64,000 nt of DNA from Sphingobium psychrophilum (GTDB lineage: Bacteria; Pseudomonadota; Alphaproteobacteria; Sphingomonadales; Sphingomonadaceae): contig NZ_JABBFV010000018.1 of NCBI RefSeq assembly GCF_012927105.1, positions 23,472-87,471 of the forward strand, written 5' to 3'. Below are positions 33,001 through 41,330 of the stretch, one piece after another. The notes under the pieces are model-generated. The model was not told the origin of the DNA, ran no database searches, and was given only the letters and a program-made list of their open reading frames with translations. Both the position numbers and the translations under genes were made by a program. Every line of letters begins with the position of its first letter. Position 1 is the first letter of the stretch.

Positions 33001-33416
33001 ACGCTTTCTTCCAGCGGATCGTCCGCATCGAATGGGGTCATTGCGACCCGGCCGGTATCGTCCACGCGCCGCGCTATTTCGACATTTTCGGCGAAAGCAC
33101 GATGTTGCTGTTCGAACAGGCTGGCCTGCCCAAGAAGCGGGAGATGCTGGCGACCATGCCCTTCGCCGGATTCCCGATGGTCGATGTATCGGCGCGTTTC
33201 TTCGTGCCGACTGCTTATGGCGACGATGTGCTGGTGGAGGCGGACGCCCCCCTGTTCGGCAACAGCAGTTTCACCGTGACGCACCGATTGTCGCTGGACG
33301 GGCGCCTGTGCGTGGAATGTGTCGAAAAGCGGGTATGGACCGCGCCCGATGCCAGCCGACCGGGCGGATTGCGGGCGGAGCGGGTGCCGGATTCGGTGCG
33401 GGCACTCTTTATATAG
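32997..33416 (+). CDS. 4-hydroxybenzoyl-CoA-thioesterase-type hotdog protein (VceB-like candidate)
   Basis: A 139-residue hotdog-fold thioesterase starting at GTG 32997, overlapping the GST stop by 4 bases. The active-site segment RIEWGHCDPAGIVHAPRYF places the catalytic Asp at residue 17, as in the Pseudomonas 4-hydroxybenzoyl-CoA thioesterase. It would hydrolyse an aroyl-CoA to the free acid. From memory, Sphingobium SYK-6 turns vanilloyl acetate into vanilloyl-CoA and then vanillate with VceA and VceB, and a BKACE plus thioesterase pair fits that chemistry. A BKACE gene lies 2.1 kb downstream on the same strand. The role is inferred; the fold is secure. Confidence 0.85.
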   Translation: MNAFFQRIVRIEWGHCDPAGIVHAPRYFDIFGESTMLLFEQAGLPKKREMLATMPFAGFPMVDVSARFFVPTAYGDDVLVEADAPLFGNSSFTVTHRLSLDGRLCVECVEKRVWTAPDASRPGGLRAERVPDSVRALFI

Positions 33417-33425
33417 TGGTTTGTT

Positions 33426-33485
33426 TTCCCGCGCAGGCGGGAACCCAGTCCTGCCGTCTGAACTAGGCTCCCGCCTACGCGGGAG
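33426..33485. repeat. Pair of GC-rich REP-like palindromes
   Basis: TTCCCGC (33426-33432) pairs with GCGGGAA (33437-33443), and CTCCCGC (33468-33474) pairs with GCGGGAG (33479-33485). The two stem-loops are inverted relative to each other. CCCGCGNAGGCGGGA elements of this form are common between genes in alphaproteobacteria. It may end the GST-thioesterase transcript. The rest of 33417-33565 shows nothing. Confidence 0.65.
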
Positions 33486-33565
33486 CACGACATCGCTTTA
33501 TCTACGTTCAGCACCCGGCAAGCCTGACCACGCCATAGCATCCGCCGAGAAAAGGGAGATGCGGC

Positions 33566-34237
33566 ATGGAGCAATCATTCGGACTTTCCGACAGGCGCAG
33601 CCTGATCGCGGCCTTGGCGCTGCTGCCGCTGGCGGCCTGCGCGACCCCGATGGGCCGCTATTCGGTCGAGGATGCGGTGCGACGGCTGCTACAACTGTCG
33701 AGCGAGCGGGCCTTTGCCCGGCTGACCGAACCGGGGGGATTTTATGACGACCAACTGACGCGGATCGTCCCGCCGGACCTGAGCGGGGGCAGGGGCGGCG
33801 CGGTGCTCTCCGCCTTGTTGCGCACCAACGCGGTGCGTAATCAGGTCGCGCGATCGCTCAACGATGTGGCGGTGGATCTGGCCGACAATGCCACGCCGAT
33901 CGTGATGGATGCGGTGCAGCGCATGACGCTGGCCGATGCGGTGTCGGTGCTGCGTGGCGGCCCGACGGCGGCGACCGACCTGCTGGCGCGCGAAGCGCGC
34001 GGATCGGTGGTCGAGGCGCTGCTGCCCGGCGCGTCGCGCGCGCTGCGGTCCGACATGTTCGAAATGCTGTCCGCCGCGCTCTCGGCCAGCGGGGGCCGGG
34101 ACTATGCGGCGCTGGCCGATAATGTGTCCGGCCAGATCGGCGACGCCATCTTCCGCGCAATCGGGCGGGAAGAGGCGGAGATTCGCCGCGATCCGGGTGC
34201 GACGCGCGACCCGATCCTGATGGCCTTGCTGCGATAG
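33566..34237 (+). CDS. DUF4197-like putative lipoprotein
   Basis: A 223-residue protein with a lipoprotein-type signal (IAALALLPLAAC, lipobox LAAC at about residues 22-25), so it is probably anchored in the membrane facing the periplasm. The mature part is helical and acidic: FYDDQLTRIVPPDL, the region NATPIVMDAVQRMTLADAV and GRDYAALADNVSGQIGDAIFRAIGREE agree with the DUF4197 family, whose function is unknown. It sits between aromatic-catabolism genes but has the look of an unrelated housekeeping protein. It is followed 32 bases later by a small hypothetical gene. Confidence 0.75.
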   Translation: MEQSFGLSDRRSLIAALALLPLAACATPMGRYSVEDAVRRLLQLSSERAFARLTEPGGFYDDQLTRIVPPDLSGGRGGAVLSALLRTNAVRNQVARSLNDVAVDLADNATPIVMDAVQRMTLADAVSVLRGGPTAATDLLAREARGSVVEALLPGASRALRSDMFEMLSAALSASGGRDYAALADNVSGQIGDAIFRAIGREEAEIRRDPGATRDPILMALLR

Positions 34238-34269
34238 GCTTCGATAGGTCTTGATTTCGACGCCGAGAA

Positions 34270-34551
34270 ATGGTGTCGCTTCGTCCCATGGAACAGAAAT
34301 ATCCCGGTGTCGCCGCCATCCCCTGGGATCAGCCCGCGACCATGATCGACCTGGACGGCAAGCCGCCGCTGATCGGCACGATTCGCGACTGCGCCGTTCA
34401 TTTTGGCCTCTACAAGGCCGAAGCCAAGGTGCACGCGCGTGTGCTGCTGACCCAGCCTGTCCATCGCGAAGGGCGCAAGACGCGCACCTGGCTGCTGGAG
34501 CCGGACGAGATCGCGGCCCTGGCCGAACGGCTGAAGCGCGAAACCAACTGA
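34270..34551 (+). CDS. Small hypothetical protein
   Basis: A 93-residue protein (87 if the in-frame ATG at 34288 is used; neither start has a good ribosome-binding site). It reads as a compact soluble domain: PATMIDLDGKPPLIGTIRDC, then FGLYKAEAKVHARVLL and a basic KTRTWLLEPDEIAALAERLK tail. No family is recognised. It converges on the MmyB-type regulator gene with a 10-base gap. Codon use matches its neighbours, which supports a real gene. Confidence 0.6.
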   Translation: MVSLRPMEQKYPGVAAIPWDQPATMIDLDGKPPLIGTIRDCAVHFGLYKAEAKVHARVLLTQPVHREGRKTRTWLLEPDEIAALAERLKRETN

Positions 34552-34561
34552 GCCTCGCTGG

Positions 34562-35395
34562 TCAGGCGGCCTCGACCTCCGTCTCTTCAACCAGCTTGGC
34601 CAGCCGCGCGGCGCTGACATCGTCCAGCGGCGCGAAGAGAAGCAGGCGCTGGCCCGGTGCTTCCTCGATCGCATAGCTGGTGTGGCGGAACATGATTTCG
34701 CCAACGCCGGGCATATCGGCGATGTTCGTGTCCTCGAAATGGGCCATGATTTCCGATTCCTGCCAATAGCGGCGGAAAAATTCGGACTGGTCCATCATGT
34801 CGGCGATGATGCCCTCGAACACCTCCGGCTGGGCGGTGCGGCTATAGTCCCATTTGAAGCGGGCGATCAGCCGCCGGCACATGTCCTGAAACTTGTCCGG
34901 GTCGGCGCGATAGCGCGGGTTCAGCATCAGAATGCGGAACAAGTTGCGCTCTTCGCGCGGCATTTGACTGTAATCGCGAAAGGCCCGGCCGACCAGCCGG
35001 TTCCAGCCGATCACGGTCCAATCCTCCACGATCACCAGCGCGGGAATCGACAGCGCGTCCATCAGATGCTGGGTGCCGGCATGGATCGTTTCGTCGGGGC
35101 GGCGCGCCAGCGGCGGCGGCCGATGCTGCGCCAGGGCGAAGAGAAATTCGCGCTCATTGGCGCTGAGGCGCAGCGTGCGGCTCAATCGCTCCAGCATCGG
35201 CGCGGATAACTGGACCTCCCGCCCCTGCTCGAACCATGTGTACCAGGTGACGCTCATTCCCGCCAGCGTCGCCACCTCTTCCCGCCGAAGCCCGCGCGTG
35301 CGGCGGCGTTCGCCCGGCGGCAGGCCGACTTCGATCGGCGCCAGCTTCGCCCGCGCAGCTTTCAGGAACCGCGACAATTCTTCCCGTTGTGCCAT
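34562..35395 (-). CDS. Helix-turn-helix regulator with MmyB-like ligand domain
   Basis: A 277-residue transcription factor. Residues 10-80 are an Xre-type HTH with the hallmark RRTRGLRREEVATLAGMSVT and WYTWFEQGREV of the MmyB family, and residues 105-265 are the MmyB ligand-binding domain (WTVIGWNRLVGRAFRDY, RNLFRILMLNPRYR, GVGEIMFRHTSYAI). Such regulators bind fatty-acid-like or aromatic ligands. It is divergent from the BKACE-SDR-SDR operon across a 119-base gap and is the most likely regulator of that operon. No clear operator palindrome was picked out in the gap. Confidence 0.88.
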   Translation of the reverse strand: MAQREELSRFLKAARAKLAPIEVGLPPGERRRTRGLRREEVATLAGMSVTWYTWFEQGREVQLSAPMLERLSRTLRLSANEREFLFALAQHRPPPLARRPDETIHAGTQHLMDALSIPALVIVEDWTVIGWNRLVGRAFRDYSQMPREERNLFRILMLNPRYRADPDKFQDMCRRLIARFKWDYSRTAQPEVFEGIIADMMDQSEFFRRYWQESEIMAHFEDTNIADMPGVGEIMFRHTSYAIEEAPGQRLLLFAPLDDVSAARLAKLVEETEVEAA

Positions 35396-35514
35396 GCCTT
35401 ATCCAGTTACTCGCAATGATGGGACATCCTACGGCCTTCTTGCGGGCCGTCTCCTCTGCAAGACCCTGTGGTCTGCGATCGGCAGCATAGCCGAGACTGG
35501 ACAGGAGAGTAAGA

Positions 35515-36390
35515 TTGGCTGGCAAGCTATTTATAACCTGCGCGGTGACGGGAAGCTCGCCGATGCCCACGCATCCCAACTTCCCCTTCCGCCCCGATCA
35601 TGTCGCGGCCGAAGCGTTGGCCGCGGCGGAGGCGGGCGCGGCAATCATCCATCTGCATGTGCGTGACCGCGAAACCGGCAACCCGTCGCAGGCGCTGGAC
35701 GATTATCGGGAGGTCGTTGGCCTGATCCGCGCCAAGAATAACGAAGTGATCCTGAACGTCACCACGGGGCCGGGCTGCACCTGGATGCAGGGGGATGAAG
35801 ACCCGGCAGTCTGCGGCCCCGGCACGTTGATGTTCACGGCTGAACGGCGGCTGGAGCATATTCTCGACCTCAAGCCCGATATGTGTACGCTCGACATCTG
35901 TACGATGCAGCTGTGGGGCGGGGTGGCGATCAACCTCGACCCCATGATCACCAAAATGGGACATATGATTCAGGATGCCGGCGTGCTGCCGGAGATCGAA
36001 TGTTTCGAGGCGGGCGATTTCGTGTTCGCCGACGACCTGATGGCCAAGGGCGCAATTCCGAAACATGTGCCCTTCACCTTCGTCCTGGGCACCAAATATG
36101 GCTTGCCCGCGACGACAGAAGCCATGCTCTATGCCAAGAATCAGCTTCCGCGTGGGGCGCAGTTCACCGGCTTTGGCGTCAGCCGCCACAGCTTCCCCAT
36201 GGCGGCGCAGTCCGCGTTGCTGGGCGGCAATATCCGGGTCGGATTCGAAGATACGATCTACCTGCGGCGCGGTAAACTGGCGCAGGACAATGCCGACCTG
36301 GTCCGTTGGGGCGTCGACATCATCGAACGGATTGGCGGCGACGTCGCCAGCGCGGGTGAAGCGCGGGCTATGCTGGGCCTGAAACAATAA
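35515..36390 (+). CDS. Beta-keto acid cleavage enzyme (BKACE, DUF849; VceA-like candidate)
   Basis: A 291-residue TIM-barrel enzyme starting at TTG 35515 behind GGAGAG. The zinc-binding IIHLHVRD places His46 and His48 exactly where Kce (3-keto-5-aminohexanoate cleavage enzyme) has them, and TCAVTGSSPMPTHPNFPF, PGTLMFTAERR and GFGVSRHSFPM follow the family pattern. BKACE enzymes convert a beta-keto acid plus acetyl-CoA into acetoacetate plus a new acyl-CoA. With vanilloyl acetate this gives vanilloyl-CoA, the chemistry ascribed to VceA of Sphingobium SYK-6 (from memory). Position 14, Glu in Kce, is Ser here. First gene of an operon with two LigD-like SDRs. Confidence 0.85.
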   Translation: MAGKLFITCAVTGSSPMPTHPNFPFRPDHVAAEALAAAEAGAAIIHLHVRDRETGNPSQALDDYREVVGLIRAKNNEVILNVTTGPGCTWMQGDEDPAVCGPGTLMFTAERRLEHILDLKPDMCTLDICTMQLWGGVAINLDPMITKMGHMIQDAGVLPEIECFEAGDFVFADDLMAKGAIPKHVPFTFVLGTKYGLPATTEAMLYAKNQLPRGAQFTGFGVSRHSFPMAAQSALLGGNIRVGFEDTIYLRRGKLAQDNADLVRWGVDIIERIGGDVASAGEARAMLGLKQ

Positions 36391-36403
36391 AGAAAGGATC
36401 GAT

Positions 36404-37339
36404 ATGACACAGACAGCAGCAGCGCCCATGGGCGACGTCAGCGGCCGCACGGCCTTCATTACCGGCGGCGCGAACGGCATTGGCCTTGGCATCGCCCGTG
36501 CGCTGGTGCGCGCCGGCGCCAATGTGGTGATCGCGGACATTCGCGAGGACGCCCTGGCGCAGGCGAAGGCCGACCTGGCCGCCGATGCGCAGGTGGAGAC
36601 GGTGCAGTTGGACGTCACCGACCGCGCCGGCTTCGCCTGCGCCGCCGACGCGGCGGAGGCGCGCTTCGGCAAGATCCATATCCTGGTCGGCAATGCCGGG
36701 GTGGGCGTGATGGGGCCGGTGCTGGATGCGCGTTTCGACGATTGGGACTGGGGCATGGGCGTCAATCTGGGCGGGGTCATCAACGGCCTGGTCACGATCC
36801 TGCCGCGGATCAAGGCGCATGGCGAGGGTGGTCAGATCGTCACCACCTCCTCCCAATCTGCGCTGATCCCGATCGGCTATTCGGCCATTTATACCGCGGC
36901 GAAGGCCGCGGTGCTGGGCATTTCCGAAGCGATAAGGGGCGAACTGGCGGCGGAGAATATCGGCGTGTCCGCCTTCATGCCAGGCCCGGTGCAGAGCAAT
37001 ATCGCCCATAGCGGCGAACTGCGCCCGGCCGAATATCGGGAAGATAGCGGCTATCGCCAGCGCGAGGAAGAACTGGAGCAGCGCCCCGTATCGCCGCTCT
37101 GGATGAGCGCGGACGAAGTGGGCGATCGGGTGCTGGCCGGCATCCGCGCCAATGACCTCTATATCCTGACCCACCCCGAATTTGCGGCCGGGATGCGGAC
37201 GCGCTTCGACGCGATCCTGGCCTCCTTCCCTGATGAGACGATCAACCAGGATCGGGCGAAGGCGATCGGTTTCCTGCTATCCAATCCGGTGTTCGACGAT
37301 CAACTGGCGCGGCGCAAGGCGAAGGAACTGGCGGCATGA
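36404..37339 (+). CDS. LigD-type C-alpha short-chain dehydrogenase, copy A
   Basis: A 311-residue SDR with cofactor motif FITGGANGIGLGIARAL, NAGVGVMG, DWDWGMGVNLGGVINGLVT, catalytic Ser in TTSSQSAL and YTAAK. ATG 36404 follows AAAGGA. The length and segments such as DDWDWGMGVNLGGVINGL and LRPAEYREDSGY are those of the LigD/LigL/LigN family, which oxidises the C-alpha alcohol of guaiacylglycerol-beta-guaiacyl ether to the ketone with NAD. That ketone is the substrate of LigF. It is 13 bases after BKACE and overlaps the next SDR by 4 bases. Which stereoisomer it takes cannot be told. Confidence 0.87.
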   Translation: MTQTAAAPMGDVSGRTAFITGGANGIGLGIARALVRAGANVVIADIREDALAQAKADLAADAQVETVQLDVTDRAGFACAADAAEARFGKIHILVGNAGVGVMGPVLDARFDDWDWGMGVNLGGVINGLVTILPRIKAHGEGGQIVTTSSQSALIPIGYSAIYTAAKAAVLGISEAIRGELAAENIGVSAFMPGPVQSNIAHSGELRPAEYREDSGYRQREEELEQRPVSPLWMSADEVGDRVLAGIRANDLYILTHPEFAAGMRTRFDAILASFPDETINQDRAKAIGFLLSNPVFDDQLARRKAKELAA

Positions 37340-38229
37340 CGCAGGTTGCGGGCCGCACCGCCTTCATCACCGGGGGCGGATCGGGCGTGGCGCTGGGTCA
37401 GGCGAAGGTCTTCGCGCAGGCGGGGTGCAAGGTCGCGATCGCCGATATCCGGCAGGACCATCTGGACGAGGCGATGGCCTGGTTCGACGGGCGCGGGCAT
37501 GATGTAATGGCGGTGAAGCTGGATATCACCGACCGCGATGCTTATGCGCGCGCCGCCGACGCGGTGGAAGCAAAGCTGGGACCGGTGGAACTGCTGTTCA
37601 ACACGGCGGGCGTGTCGATATTCGGGCCGCTCCAGAACGCCACCTATGACGATTGGGACTGGCAGCTGGACGTCAATCTGAAGGGCGTCATCAACGGTAT
37701 CCAGACCTTCGTCCCGCGCATGATCGAGCGGGATAAGGGCGGGCATATCATCAATACCGCGTCCATGTCCGCCTTCGTCGCGCTCAAGGGAACGGGCATT
37801 TACTGCACGTCGAAAATGGCGATCCGGGGCTTGTCAGAATGTCTGGCGCTGGATTTGGCCGATCACGGCATCGGCGTGTCGATGCTCTGCCCCGGCGCGG
37901 TCAACAGCAACATCCATGAGGCGGTGCTGACCCGCCCGGCGCATTTGCAGAAAACCGGCTATTATGGCGCAGACCCCGATGTCATGGCGCATTTGAAGCA
38001 GGTGATCTCGGTCGGCATGGAGCCCGAAGTGCTGGCGCAATATGTGCTTAAGGGGGTGGAGGCGGACCAGCTTTATATCCTGCCCTATCCCGAATTTCGC
38101 GGCACGCTGGAGGACATTCATGAACGGGTGATGGCGGCGGTTGCCCGGCCCGAAGACGATCCCGATTATGCAAAGCGCGTGGCCCATGGCGTGCCGGGCG
38201 GCGAGAAGCGTGAAAAGGTCGAGAGTTAA
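37336..38229 (+). CDS. LigD-type C-alpha short-chain dehydrogenase, copy B
   Basis: A 297-residue SDR, ATG overlapping the previous stop (ATGA). FITGGGSGVALGQAKVFAQA and KVAIADIRQ resemble the remembered LigD N-terminus most closely of the three copies, including GQAKVF. Other landmarks are NTAGVSIFG, DDWDWQLDVNLKGVINGIQT, catalytic Ser/Tyr/Lys in NTASMSAF and YCTSK, and the C-terminal GVEADQLYILPYPEFR. The glycine motif GGGSGVALG departs from the usual GIG at one position, as in LigD itself. It is probably an NAD-dependent dehydrogenase for the C-alpha alcohol of lignin dimers, paired with copy A for the opposite configuration. A strong terminator follows. Confidence 0.87.
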   Translation: MTQVAGRTAFITGGGSGVALGQAKVFAQAGCKVAIADIRQDHLDEAMAWFDGRGHDVMAVKLDITDRDAYARAADAVEAKLGPVELLFNTAGVSIFGPLQNATYDDWDWQLDVNLKGVINGIQTFVPRMIERDKGGHIINTASMSAFVALKGTGIYCTSKMAIRGLSECLALDLADHGIGVSMLCPGAVNSNIHEAVLTRPAHLQKTGYYGADPDVMAHLKQVISVGMEPEVLAQYVLKGVEADQLYILPYPEFRGTLEDIHERVMAAVARPEDDPDYAKRVAHGVPGGEKREKVES

Positions 38230-38237
38230 ACATGCCT

Positions 38238-38277
38238 CTGGCCGGGCGGATAAAGGGGTCCGCCCGGCCAGCTTTTT
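38238..38277 (+). terminator. Rho-independent terminator after the BKACE-SDR operon
   Basis: CTGGCCGGGCGGA (38238-38250) pairs with TCCGCCCGGCCAG (38259-38271) around an 8-base loop, followed by CTTTTT. It ends the plus-strand operon, 18 bases before the convergent amidohydrolase stop. Confidence 0.93.
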
Positions 38278-38295
38278 ATATCGACAAACCTTGGT

Positions 38296-39168
38296 TCAGC
38301 CCAGCCCCAGCAGCTTCACCGCATTATCCTTCATGATAAGCGGCAACACTTCCTCGCGGAAGCCCGCTTCCCGTGCGGCGTCGATCCATTTTTCCGGGCG
38401 TATGAGCGGCCAGTCGGAGCCGAACAGCATCTTATGCTTGAGCTGCGTATTGGCGTATTGGATGACCTGTTTGGGGAAATATTTGGGCGACCAGCCGGAC
38501 AGGTCCATGAAGACATTATCCTTGTGCAGCGCCATCGACAGGCTCTCGTCAGTCCAGGGCCAGCTGGGATGCGCAAGGATGATCTTCATGTCGGGGAAAT
38601 CGACCGCGACATCGTCCACCAGGATCGGCTGGCCATATTTCAGCCGCACCCCGCCGCCGCCGCGCATCCCGGTGCCCATGCCCGAATGGCCGGTGTGGAA
38701 GATGGCGGGCAGCTTATATTCGGCGATCACTTCATAGATGGGATAGGCGACGCGGTCGGCCGGGTGGCAATCCTGCATGATGCCGTGGAATTTGAAGCCC
38801 TTGACCCCGTAATTCTCCACCAGGTCGCGGGCTTCGCGTGCGCCGAACTTGCCCTTGCGCGGGTCGATCGAGGCGAAGGGGATGACGATGTCGCTGTCGT
38901 TCGCGGCCAGTTCCGCCACTTCGTAATTGCTGATCCGCTTGGCCCCGATCCCGCTCTCGCAATCGACGGTGAACAGGCAGAAGGCGATGTTCTGCGCGCG
39001 ATAATAGGCGATGGTTTCGGGGATGGTCGGCCGCTTGCGATCCGCCTTGAAATAGGCGGACGCTGCGTCGAAATATTTGGCCATCACCGGGTCTTCGGGG
39101 TCGTGGCATGACACTTCGGCATGGACATGGACGTCGATGGCGATGACTTTGGTCGGATCAACGGGCAT
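38296..39168 (-). CDS. Amidohydrolase-2-family metal-dependent hydrolase/decarboxylase
   Basis: A 290-residue TIM-barrel protein. ATG 39168 overlaps the PQQ-dehydrogenase stop by 11 bases. Metal-site motifs are IDVHVHAE (HxH), the His in AIFHTGHSG, LAHPSWPW and LFGSDWP. The family (PF04909) includes ACMSD, LigJ-like hydratases, decarboxylases and, in hydroxycinnamate pathways, a beta-ketoacyl-CoA hydrolase (CouO). Being co-transcribed with a PQQ alcohol dehydrogenase and close to an acyl-CoA ligase, retro-Claisen hydrolysis of an aroyl-acetyl-CoA is an attractive guess. Decarboxylation is equally possible from sequence alone. Confidence 0.83.
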   Translation of the reverse strand: MPVDPTKVIAIDVHVHAEVSCHDPEDPVMAKYFDAASAYFKADRKRPTIPETIAYYRAQNIAFCLFTVDCESGIGAKRISNYEVAELAANDSDIVIPFASIDPRKGKFGAREARDLVENYGVKGFKFHGIMQDCHPADRVAYPIYEVIAEYKLPAIFHTGHSGMGTGMRGGGGVRLKYGQPILVDDVAVDFPDMKIILAHPSWPWTDESLSMALHKDNVFMDLSGWSPKYFPKQVIQYANTQLKHKMLFGSDWPLIRPEKWIDAAREAGFREEVLPLIMKDNAVKLLGLG

Positions 39169-41287
39169 TGGGTTTGCTTTCCAGTGTCTTGTCCTCATTG
39201 GCGCGGTGGATGACGTAAGCGCGGATATCCTCGATCTCTTTTGCCGAGAAAATCGAGGCGAAGCTGACCATGCCATTGTCCTTGAGCGCGCCGTCATGGA
39301 CGATCATCTGCCAGGTCGCCTTGTCATTAAGGGTGGCGCTGTGGCGCAGGTCGGGGACGATGCTGCCGCCCACCGCCGCGTCGCCATGGCAGGTGCTGCA
39401 ATAGCGGCCGAAACGCGCCGCGCCCGCTGCGATCTGCGCCGCGCTGGCGGTGGAGGGGGGCGGGTCGAGCGGCATGGCGGCAAGCGGCGGGGCGGGGGGC
39501 AGGGCGGCCTTGCCGTCCAGCTTGAACACCAACAATCGGCTGATATTGCGGCTGGGTCCGCTCTTGTCGGACAGGATGCCGGGGGCCAGCGCCCACACGC
39601 CGCCCCAGCCGGCCATCACCGCCACATATTGCGCGCCGTCCAGTTCATAGCTGATCGGCGCGGCGACGATGCCGGTTTGGGCCGGGAAGGACCAGAGCTT
39701 GCGGCCATCCTTGGTCGCATAAGCGTTGAAGTCGCCAGTCGCCGTCCCCTGAAACACCAGGTCGCCGCCGGTCGCCAGCAGCCCGCCATTCCATGGTCCT
39801 TTGTAGGATACGCGCCATTTTTCCTTCTGCGCGACCGGATCCCAGGCGATGAGCGCGCCGGTGGTCGCCTTCATCGCGGCGTCGCGGACGCCCAAGTCGG
39901 CCGGCATGGCGGCCGCGGCGATATCGACGCCGACATTGAAGCCCAGCTTATTGGCCTTCCACCCTTTTTCGGGGATATAGGGGAAGGCGGCGAGGTTGGC
40001 GGGGATGAAGACGGTCTGGCTCTTGGGATCGAAGGCCATCGGGTGCCAGCTATGCGCGCCGGTCGCGCCGGGTGAGCCGATGAAGGGCTTGCCGGTCTTG
40101 TAATAGCGCGCTTCGGGATTTTCGATCGGTCGCCCGGTCTTCATGTCGATGCCGCTGGCCCAGTTGACCGGAACGAAATTCTTCGCCGACAGCAGCTTTC
40201 CGTTGGTGCGGTCCAGCACGTAGAAGAAGCCGTTCTTGGGCGCCTGCATCAGCACTTTCTTCTTCTGCCCGTCGATCTCCATGACGGCTAGCATGATATG
40301 CTGGGTGGCGGTGAAGTCCCAGCTGTCGCCCGGCGTGGTCTGGTAATGCCAGGCATAGGTGCCCGTCTTGGCATGGACCGCGACGATCGAGGAGAGGTAG
40401 AGATTGTCGCCCTTGCCCTCCGACCGATAGGCCTGGTTCCAGGGCGAACCATTGCCCACGCCGATATAGAGCAGGTCGAGGTCCGGGTCATAGGCCATCG
40501 CGTCCCAAACCGTGCCGCCGCCGCCCTGTTTCCACCATTGCCCATACCAGGTGGCAGCCGCTTTCTTCAGATAGTCGGCTTCCTTCTCCGTGCCGGGCTG
40601 GGCAGGGACGGTGTAGAATTTCCAGCGCTCCTTGCCCGTATCGGCATCATAGGCGGCGACATAACCGCGCGCGCCAAACTCCGCCCCGCCATTGCCGATG
40701 ACGACCAGCCCGTGCACGACGCGCGGCGCGCCGGTAATGGTGTAATTTTTGGTCTGGTCGAGCGTCACGACGCTCCAGACCGGCTTGCCGCTCTTGCGGT
40801 CGATCGCGATTAGGCGACCGTCCAATGTGCCGACGAACAATTTGTCGCCCCAGGCGGCAACGCCGCGATTGACCGCGTCGCAACAGGCCTTGACCAGCGT
40901 CTCGCGCGGCACTTGCGGGTCGTAGGACCAGAGCAGCTTGCCGCTGCGCGCATCATAGGCCTTCACCATGCTCCACGCGGTGGAGGTGTAGAGGACGCCG
41001 TCGATGAAGAGTGGCGTACCCTCCTGCCCGCGGTTGGTGTCCATGTCGGCGAACCAGGCGAGGCCGAGTTTGCCGACCGTGTCCTGATTGATCGCGGACA
41101 ACGGGCTGAAACGCTGCTCGTCATAGGTGCGGCCGGTGGACAGCCATTCGGCCGGTTTCGCGGCGATGATGCGTGCGGTATCCACGCCGCCGGTCGAGGC
41201 AGGAACAGTCGCTTCCTGGCTCGTGCCCTTGCCACAGCCTGACAATGCCAGACCCGCTCCCATCAGCAGCGCAATCGCGACCCGCAT
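39158..41287 (-). CDS. PQQ-dependent quinohemoprotein alcohol dehydrogenase, lipoprotein
   Basis: A 709-residue periplasmic enzyme. ATG 41287 follows GGAGAGG. It starts with a lipoprotein signal (GAGLALSGC). The eight-bladed propeller has the vicinal disulfide in LVKACCDAVNRG, tryptophan-docking repeats (GKLLWSY, GKERWKF, GRKLWSF) and the catalytic Asp in PGDSWDFTATQ. The residue two after that Asp is Thr, not Asp, which points to calcium rather than a lanthanide. A cytochrome c domain with CSTCH near residue 632 forms the C-terminus. It oxidises a primary or secondary alcohol and passes electrons to the respiratory chain. Hydroxypropiovanillone-type alcohols are a plausible substrate given the neighbours. 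No pqq synthesis genes are in the window. Confidence 0.92.
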   Translation of the reverse strand: MRVAIALLMGAGLALSGCGKGTSQEATVPASTGGVDTARIIAAKPAEWLSTGRTYDEQRFSPLSAINQDTVGKLGLAWFADMDTNRGQEGTPLFIDGVLYTSTAWSMVKAYDARSGKLLWSYDPQVPRETLVKACCDAVNRGVAAWGDKLFVGTLDGRLIAIDRKSGKPVWSVVTLDQTKNYTITGAPRVVHGLVVIGNGGAEFGARGYVAAYDADTGKERWKFYTVPAQPGTEKEADYLKKAAATWYGQWWKQGGGGTVWDAMAYDPDLDLLYIGVGNGSPWNQAYRSEGKGDNLYLSSIVAVHAKTGTYAWHYQTTPGDSWDFTATQHIMLAVMEIDGQKKKVLMQAPKNGFFYVLDRTNGKLLSAKNFVPVNWASGIDMKTGRPIENPEARYYKTGKPFIGSPGATGAHSWHPMAFDPKSQTVFIPANLAAFPYIPEKGWKANKLGFNVGVDIAAAAMPADLGVRDAAMKATTGALIAWDPVAQKEKWRVSYKGPWNGGLLATGGDLVFQGTATGDFNAYATKDGRKLWSFPAQTGIVAAPISYELDGAQYVAVMAGWGGVWALAPGILSDKSGPSRNISRLLVFKLDGKAALPPAPPLAAMPLDPPPSTASAAQIAAGAARFGRYCSTCHGDAAVGGSIVPDLRHSATLNDKATWQMIVHDGALKDNGMVSFASIFSAKEIEDIRAYVIHRANEDKTLESKPNAR

Positions 41288-41330
41288 TCTCTTCCTCTCC
41301 TTATGCGGTGCAGGTTTCTGCATCCGTCAC

